Assembly (NCBI GenBank): GCA_023443515.1
Contig: JAEZUC010000021.1
Location: 1 to 49,906, forward strand
Direction: 5' to 3'
DNA from: Bacillota bacterium
GTDB taxonomy: Bacteria > Bacillota > Clostridia > Acetivibrionales > DSM-1351
DNA length: 49,906 nt
Every line of letters starts with the position of its first letter. The stretch's first letter is position 1. A model generated the notes under the pieces. That model was given only the letters and a program-made list of their open reading frames with translations, did no database searches and was not told where the DNA came from. The translations under genes and the position numbers were made by a program. Below, one piece after another: positions 46,001 through 49,906 of the stretch.

Positions 46001-47893
46001 TGTTGTTGCAGTTGCAGGATTTATCTTTGTATTTACCAGTTGGAAATTGTTAGGAGTAGGTACATCCCTGCTGGTAAGAGAAAGTGTTGTAAAGCTTGTA
46101 GTCAAAGATTTTTCTGACATCTTTGAACTATCGGTTGTATTACCCTTGTCCACCGGCAGTGTAGTGTAAACCTGCAAATAATAGGTTTTGTTAGGTAACA
46201 GAAATTCAGGGTATGTATCCGGGTTATTAATAGTTGAAACTGTTCCGTCTCCCTCAAAACCCTTAAAGAGATCCAAGCCCTTTATAGTATATTCAAGTTT
46301 CGTATTGTCATTAGCATTTTCTTTTATCAGACCTGACTTGGTGCTAACATACTGTACCAGTCTGTATTTAACTGCAAAGTTGCCATAATCTTTACCGTTT
46401 GCTGTAAGAGGGTACTTTACGGCAGGATCAAGATCCTTCTGACCTGTACTCAGCATGAAATGGTAGTAAATATCCTCGTCTTTTGTGTCCTCCCAGTTGG
46501 CAGGCTTATCCCAGATTATTTTAATGTCTGAGGTTCTTTCAGTATCACTGGGTATTATGTCTGATAGATTTACTCCTATAACTGAAACACTTTTCGGCAC
46601 AGGTGTCTTGGAGGTATCATCCAGCATCCTGTAAGGCATAGCCAAGGACATAATCCTGTCATCTACCGATGCAGACCTTACCACAATCCTGTAATATACT
46701 GTATTTCTCGGATTTATTCCCTGCAGATTGGTTATGGTGTACTCTCCCGAGATATTTGTGATTTCCTTTATATTCTTCCAATCACTGTCATCATCCGAAT
46801 CTACATTGCTTGTCTGAACAAAGTAGCTTAGTTCAGGCATGGAAACATCTCCAAGGTTAACTGTGTTTATTCTGATTAATATATTGTCCATGGAATCCTT
46901 TGTTAATTGGAACCTGACAGGAGTATAAGTATAATTTACTATTCCCGTCAATGGACTTGTAGTAGCACCTGACAGTGCTTTTGAAACATATTGTCCGTTC
47001 TGGTCGCATACGAGTGTATCCATAGTGACAACATAGATACAACCCGGTCGTATTTCCTGATGAGGAAGTACGTAATTTACATCAGTAGCCGGGATTCCCG
47101 TGGGAATTATCGCAGTGCCGTCCTTTATCTGCTGTATGGTTGGAATCGGTGTTTCATCGTCTTTTACACCGAATAGATACAAAGAATATTCACCTTGTGC
47201 ATTATCCCATTTTACATCAGAAACCCTTGTTGTATCACCGGAGACCATTGCAGTGTATCCGCTGCCGTCATCTTTCATATTTACTATTACATCTGCGAGG
47301 TTTGGTTTTGTCTTACTTGTTTCCATATGGAATTTATAGTTTATCCTGTCGATTGTGGGAGCTATCTTGCTGAGTATGGTACCTTTGGCAGGAACGAACG
47401 CACCTGTGCCATCATATATAAGCGGAAGTTTCCAAGATAGTTTTATTGCAGGATATACTCCTGTCTCCCTGCCTCCTCCGGGATGATCCACATATTGCTG
47501 TCTCATCTGCTCGGCATATACAGATACACCCGCAAGATAAAACTTTTCTGCTGAAAAAGACGACGTAGGATTTGTTAAGGAAACATTTATATCGTATATA
47601 TAATCCTTTTTGATATCTGTAAGCAATACAGTACCCATTCCGGCAGTTACATTTATGCTTACCGTCTTGTGCCCCGAGGTTGCGGGTGCCTCATATGTTA
47701 TTGTTCCCGTTACATTCAGCTGTCCGTTCCAGCTTGCTCTGACCGTTCCCGCATTTTCATTAAATGTACTATGATCTATAGAAAAGTTAAGAACATCCGG
47801 TGCTGCATAAACAGGTTGTATTAATCCCGCAAAGTTTGATAATATCAGGCTTAATACAAGTATAGCTGAAACAAACCTTAATTTAATCTTCAT
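43007..47893 (-). CDS. Giant fibronectin-III / SLH surface protein (1628 residues)
   Basis: Signal peptide 1-30 (ending QPVYAAP), an N-terminal beta region, then a long array of fibronectin-III-like modules (NTVYYRIVVRSASV, NKTYYLQVYTTLP, NTIYYFMIKVRLN, NRVYYFSLRSEVV, NTKYYIKVRAYKKD) to about residue 1190. A domain beginning CTIDISQSPAYIN follows, resembling the same region of the downstream protein, and the protein ends in SLH repeats (YISKLAGKYDLTLVF; KEAVTLYELV; ITRQETAALIIKLYCQR; INRKDIAVAFEKIL). It is probably a long wall-attached stalk or S-layer component. The SD GGGGG precedes the ATG. It is the first gene of the operon, behind a promoter with an exact GCCGATAA. Confidence 0.88.
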   Translation of the reverse strand: MKIKLRFVSAILVLSLILSNFAGLIQPVYAAPDVLNFSIDHSTFNENAGTVRASWNGQLNVTGTITYEAPATSGHKTVSINVTAGMGTVLLTDIKKDYIYDINVSLTNPTSSFSAEKFYLAGVSVYAEQMRQQYVDHPGGGRETGVYPAIKLSWKLPLIYDGTGAFVPAKGTILSKIAPTIDRINYKFHMETSKTKPNLADVIVNMKDDGSGYTAMVSGDTTRVSDVKWDNAQGEYSLYLFGVKDDETPIPTIQQIKDGTAIIPTGIPATDVNYVLPHQEIRPGCIYVVTMDTLVCDQNGQYVSKALSGATTSPLTGIVNYTYTPVRFQLTKDSMDNILIRINTVNLGDVSMPELSYFVQTSNVDSDDDSDWKNIKEITNISGEYTITNLQGINPRNTVYYRIVVRSASVDDRIMSLAMPYRMLDDTSKTPVPKSVSVIGVNLSDIIPSDTERTSDIKIIWDKPANWEDTKDEDIYYHFMLSTGQKDLDPAVKYPLTANGKDYGNFAVKYRLVQYVSTKSGLIKENANDNTKLEYTIKGLDLFKGFEGDGTVSTINNPDTYPEFLLPNKTYYLQVYTTLPVDKGNTTDSSKMSEKSLTTSFTTLSLTSRDVPTPNNFQLVNTKINPATATTPANAVITLRFEDLKIDWSKYTSNHSVTDDAVIYDLYMSKQPDLSTFKLIGSSNQAGSDVEFKPVISGNTTWINTVINKFSDAGNINSFGYSLSPNTIYYFMIKVRLNLENETPKVRESTQTSLLSVTTPRGEPTKPDDNAKKPVAPSDFAIALDKNGNPMVTGHSVTFEWTVKENEAAYNLISTSKKVAFDTPDTAPSILEDATYISYIAAFGDKDRNIDGNSKKLTLDPKASPLPPNLVYDSKTKKCRYTINTWLYPNRVYYFSLRSEVVEANKPKSSVWVSIPVTTSLIESPTMLQAISDCELSFNWFDTNPQTTSDSYSIKIRASGDKNYTQLTKAQYNIVKDGSIYYGKLYKLKSNTQYNIQVVRTIDNAVLSNITQSTRNDYYQIEVKWQGIAVDDYSGYEIAIKTEDDTDYKVLSNSDLEQYIDITRHTYPYYIEKTFNNLGTEYYTYTARIKYAEITLPSGAKEHKPLKPNTKYYIKVRAYKKDPSNMEAITRSKYIGPVNTRTEFNQGDYDDVDDNTNITAKFLDMLDKLEQGLYWDVNKGSSSTMEKVYVKDDKVVNLLEGPGYYSCTIDISQSPAYINTDEVYMAKNILAAMKTYNKSVIIKTKDIEYTIRPDTFDINNMEEFKKAKAAAGAKDVYLKLDNIQTGEVQPKAPANTTAATKVNLLTAQAVASRETSENIKNMIKDKLYNEDTGLIKKKLDVIKNPNNPNTKGNEANIDKYLNQLIEEIKSELSYFIDDTLNGANYSMGFFAEKYDIAGYNSPMSVKMAYKGNTVANPYVLYGNAGNWQKLTQNLKYDIGYVTFFVANPGKYTVFAGKDVTSTIGDDSPAKPYISKLAGKYDLTLVFSGAGESYNPDLSVSVKEAVTLYELVSDSQVDSTTDVKIKAKNYGLDKIINVNNLNRNITRQETAALIIKLYCQRTGADYDRLRASYNKIIKDDLAIGAKYAIPVYACLNMNIMTLDAGLKFNPSLSINRKDIAVAFEKILEA

Positions 47894-47937
47894 TGTAAAA
47901 TTACCCCCGCAAGTTAAATACTAGTTATACAACCTAT

Positions 47938-47965
47938 TTATCGGCATTTTGGCACTATTTACTTA
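47938..47965 (-). promoter_or_regulatory. Sigma-D-like promoter of the large SLH operon
   Basis: On the minus strand TAAG (47962-47965), 16 bases, GCCGATAA (47938-47945). The -10 is the exact sigma-D (sigma-28) consensus; the -35 is three of four and the spacer one base long. It lies 45 bases before the 1628-residue gene. Confidence 0.55.
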
Positions 47966-47990
47966 TGTGTAGGACAAAGTTGTAATGAAA

Positions 47991-48039
47991 ACGTAAAAAA
48001 AGAAGCACAACCTGTTGGGTGGAAGGTTGTGCTTCTTTT
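47991..48039 (-). terminator. Terminator of the RHS toxin/immunity unit
   Basis: A perfect 15-bp stem (48025-48039 / 47998-48012) with a 12-base loop is followed on the minus strand by seven T residues. It lies about 85 bases after the CPCC gene and insulates the SLH operon. Confidence 0.92.
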
Positions 48040-48122
48040 GATAGATGATTATGAAAATTCATGTAAAAAATGTGATAATTCTGCTATACTCTATTGGTGT
48101 GCTATAAATGTTTCTTAAATTG

Positions 48123-48380
48123 TTAATTATCAATTTCGTCTCCTTTAGGAGCTCTATTCAAATTCTTGCCAATATACACTTCCTTAGATACACCATATAA
48201 TTTGTAATTAGCTTTTGCTGTATTTAATGAAATTTTATTAGGACCTATTATCTTATTCGGATATTTGTGAGAAACCCAATCGTATTGCCACAAGCAAATC
48301 TCGCAGATGTCTGTAATAACTTCATCCTCGCTGTCAATACTATAATATCCGCAACAAGGGCATTTTATTTTGTTATTCAT
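48123..48380 (-). CDS. Small CPCC-type zinc-ribbon protein
   Basis: An 85-residue protein with CPCCGYY (C7, C9, C10) and DICEICLWQYD (C26, C29), the layout of the cysteine-rich CPCC family, which presumably binds one metal ion. The C-terminus (NLNRAPKGDEI) is also common in that family. Such genes recur beside RHS and other polymorphic toxins; the role there is not established, though an immunity or accessory role has been suggested. GAGGG precedes the ATG. It is the last gene of the toxin unit. Confidence 0.75.
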   Translation of the reverse strand: MNNKIKCPCCGYYSIDSEDEVITDICEICLWQYDWVSHKYPNKIIGPNKISLNTAKANYKLYGVSKEVYIGKNLNRAPKGDEIDN

Positions 48381-48411
48381 AAACCCTCACTAAGTTTAAA
48401 TAAAAACGATA

Positions 48412-48867
48412 CTACTCTTTTTGTAAATCTCTCGTTACATAGACTTCTTCTTTACCCATATAGCCATCAGCTACTCTCCATTTAATTTTAGAAGCTGATA
48501 TCCATGTTCTTTTTATTTCATCTAAATCAGTCATTTTGAAATTATCCCAATCTGCCCAATAGTAAAATCCATTTATCTTTTTCAAAGAGGCTTCATAAAT
48601 TATACAATCATGGCTCCCATCACTCGGCTCAAGATTCATTTTTTGAATGCCTTCAAAAATCATTTCTATGGCAGATGGATTTTTATACTGTCTATGAAAA
48701 ATAATACTTAAATTTCGTAGCGAGTTGATTGGGCTCATACTTAAATTTTCATCAACATATCCACCACTGATATATTTCAATTCTTTAATACATCCATCAT
48801 GAAAGTATCCGTAATCATTCATTAATTTGTCAATATCCTCTTGTGTGTGAATTACATTCCAATTCAT
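48412..48867 (-). CDS. Hypothetical protein, probable immunity protein
   Basis: A 151-residue soluble protein with no signal peptide or membrane span. It contains YGYFHDGCIKELKYISGG, MSPINSLRNLSIIFHRQYKN and GFYYWADWDNFK, a beta-rich acidic/aromatic composition. I do not recognise a named family with certainty. It starts 26 bases after the RHS gene stop, which is the position where the cognate immunity gene of a polymorphic toxin lies; the immunity role is inferred from that. The SD is weak. Confidence 0.6.
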   Translation of the reverse strand: MNWNVIHTQEDIDKLMNDYGYFHDGCIKELKYISGGYVDENLSMSPINSLRNLSIIFHRQYKNPSAIEMIFEGIQKMNLEPSDGSHDCIIYEASLKKINGFYYWADWDNFKMTDLDEIKRTWISASKIKWRVADGYMGKEEVYVTRDLQKE

Positions 48868-48893
48868 ATAATCATTCCAATCTAAATATATTT

Positions 48894-49906
48894 TTAATGT
48901 TGATTTCTAACAGCTTTACCTGAACTCCAATCCCAAATATGAGTGTGAGGGAATGTGTGGTTTCCTCCGTGTGAAAAATCAATATCTTTAAAAACCCTTC
49001 CGTCAGTTCCATAATATCTTCTTTGTAAAAGAATGCCATCCTTGCTATATAAATTAACCGTTGAGCTTGGAGTACCTTTCAAAGATAGGCTCCCATTTTT
49101 CCCCACAACACTGTAATGGTTTTTTAATTCACCTTTAACCTTTAGTATATTTCGATTTGCTTTTACAGTCTTGACAATTTTATCTACACTTATTGCCAGT
49201 GTTGCCAAATCGATAAGTATACCTGCAGCACGATACCCTGCATCATATACTTGCTTATTACTTGCCCCACATTTAAATGGTGTGTAGGCTGTGACAAATT
49301 TATTCTTACTATCTATTACATACTTATAGTCCGAAACTATACTTCCAAATCCAGATGCATACAATTCTGAAATAGTTATTTTTTGATTTATTAATGCATC
49401 CCATTGCTTAATTGAATTAATCAGCATGCTTACTGGGTTCATCTTTAGAATACTTAATCCGTCATCCTTGAGCCGGTCATACATACCATCTGCCAAATCA
49501 TCATATTGATACCATGCCCAGTGCCCACTCGGATCTACATATATTATCGGATTATTCTCACAATATGTATATAGATTCAAACTCTTAGTATTACCCAACT
49601 GTCCACGGTATGTATCCTCGGTTATAAATCTGCCTGTTGCCGGGTCATAGTGTCTTGCCCTCAGATAATACTGTCCGGTTACCCTGTCAAGTTGTTCCCC
49701 GGCGTATTGGAATCTATTCTGTACTTTTTCCTTTGAACTTGTTGTGTTTCCAAATGCATCATACTGATAAGAGTTAAGAACTTCTCCATTTTCGTTTACT
49801 AACTTTGAAACATCTCCATGGGCATTATTCAAGTAATATGCCTTTGTTCCGATAGGATTTTCTCTTGCAACAAGACCCAGACCCCTTATATTTCTGGACA
49901 CAAGGT
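48894..49906 (-). CDS. RHS-repeat toxin, C-terminal part (5' end outside window)
   Basis: About 337 codons of a larger gene; the frame is open to the window edge. Visible are YD-repeat remnants (YQYDAFGNTTS, FQYAGEQLDRVTGQYYLRAR), the RHS core hallmark YDPATGRFITEDTYRG with LNLYTYCENNPI and the cleavage-site-like DPSGH (about 124-128 from 49901). A variable C-terminal region of about 200 residues follows. Its last ~60 residues (RRYYGTDGRVFKDIDFSHGG, then NHTFPHTHIWDWSSG) form a compact His-rich tip, probably the toxin; it recalls toxin type 24-like tips but I cannot confirm that. The toxin is released from the RHS shell and acts on a neighbouring cell. Confidence 0.85.
   Translation of the reverse strand, partial: LVSRNIRGLGLVARENPIGTKAYYLNNAHGDVSKLVNENGEVLNSYQYDAFGNTTSSKEKVQNRFQYAGEQLDRVTGQYYLRARHYDPATGRFITEDTYRGQLGNTKSLNLYTYCENNPIIYVDPSGHWAWYQYDDLADGMYDRLKDDGLSILKMNPVSMLINSIKQWDALINQKITISELYASGFGSIVSDYKYVIDSKNKFVTAYTPFKCGASNKQVYDAGYRAAGILIDLATLAISVDKIVKTVKANRNILKVKGELKNHYSVVGKNGSLSLKGTPSSTVNLYSKDGILLQRRYYGTDGRVFKDIDFSHGGNHTFPHTHIWDWSSGKAVRNQH

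Noticed and set aside
38133..47893. Repetitive fibronectin-III segments read as DNA repeats or a CRISPR-like array
   Set aside because: Similarity is at the protein level; no regularly spaced identical DNA repeats are visible.

Overview
The window looks like chromosome from an anaerobic, spore-forming, cellulosome-producing clostridium of the Ruminiclostridium group (R. cellulolyticum / R. papyrosolvens type). Four things point there: a secreted polysaccharide deacetylase with a duplicated type I dockerin, several S-layer-homology (SLH) surface proteins, the sporulation genes spoIIR, spoIID and a spoIIQ-like gene, and AT-rich Firmicute promoters and Shine-Dalgarno (SD) sites. The genus is inferred from gene content, not from a search. 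Almost all genes lie on the minus strand; only a DEAD-box helicase, a chemotaxis receptor and the deacetylase are on plus.

Layout in coordinate order. 1-1405: start of the ribosomal/transcription cluster rpmG-secE-nusG-rplK (rplK cut by the window edge), with a sigma-A promoter before rpmG. 1503-3126: DEAD-box helicase and its terminator. 3154-6541: ilvD-ilvB, two branched-chain amino acid genes. 6803-9905: CvpA-like protein, membrane-anchored beta-propeller protein, YkvI-like transporter. 9962-14631: four-gene Gld-like ABC export operon (ATPase, permease, GldG-like, DUF4340) with a strong promoter, a palindrome at the predicted transcript start, and a terminator. 14724-18386: MgtC-like protein followed by a SERCA-type P-type Ca2+ ATPase. 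18426-21141: spoIIR and pyrG. 21175-27103: two SLH proteins followed by an S41 protease, divergent from a methyl-accepting chemotaxis protein (27298-28992). 29304-30227: dockerin-bearing CE4 deacetylase. 30318-33644: ddl, then a YwiB/DUF1934 gene overlapping argS. 33760-37995: the conserved block ywmB-murA-spoIID-spoIIQ. 38133-47965: three tandem SLH proteins, two of them very large and built from fibronectin-III-like modules. 47998-49906: end of an RHS polymorphic toxin gene with two small downstream genes, one a likely immunity gene.

How it fits together. The accessory part is mostly cell-surface biology: two SLH gene clusters, a secreted protease co-transcribed with one of them, a cellulosomal esterase and an RHS toxin. 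The least expected signal is that the promoter regions of both SLH clusters carry sigma-D (flagellar/motility) type elements; one is an exact GCCGATAA -10 box, and the other is divergent from a chemoreceptor gene. This suggests S-layer-type proteins made together with motility functions. Two large SLH proteins also share a domain before their SLH repeats that I do not recognise. The sporulation genes show a near-consensus sigma-F promoter (spoIIQ), a candidate sigma-E promoter (spoIID), and an 11-base motif shared by the spoIIR and spoIID leaders. No tRNA, rRNA, CRISPR array, insertion sequence or recognisable riboswitch was seen.
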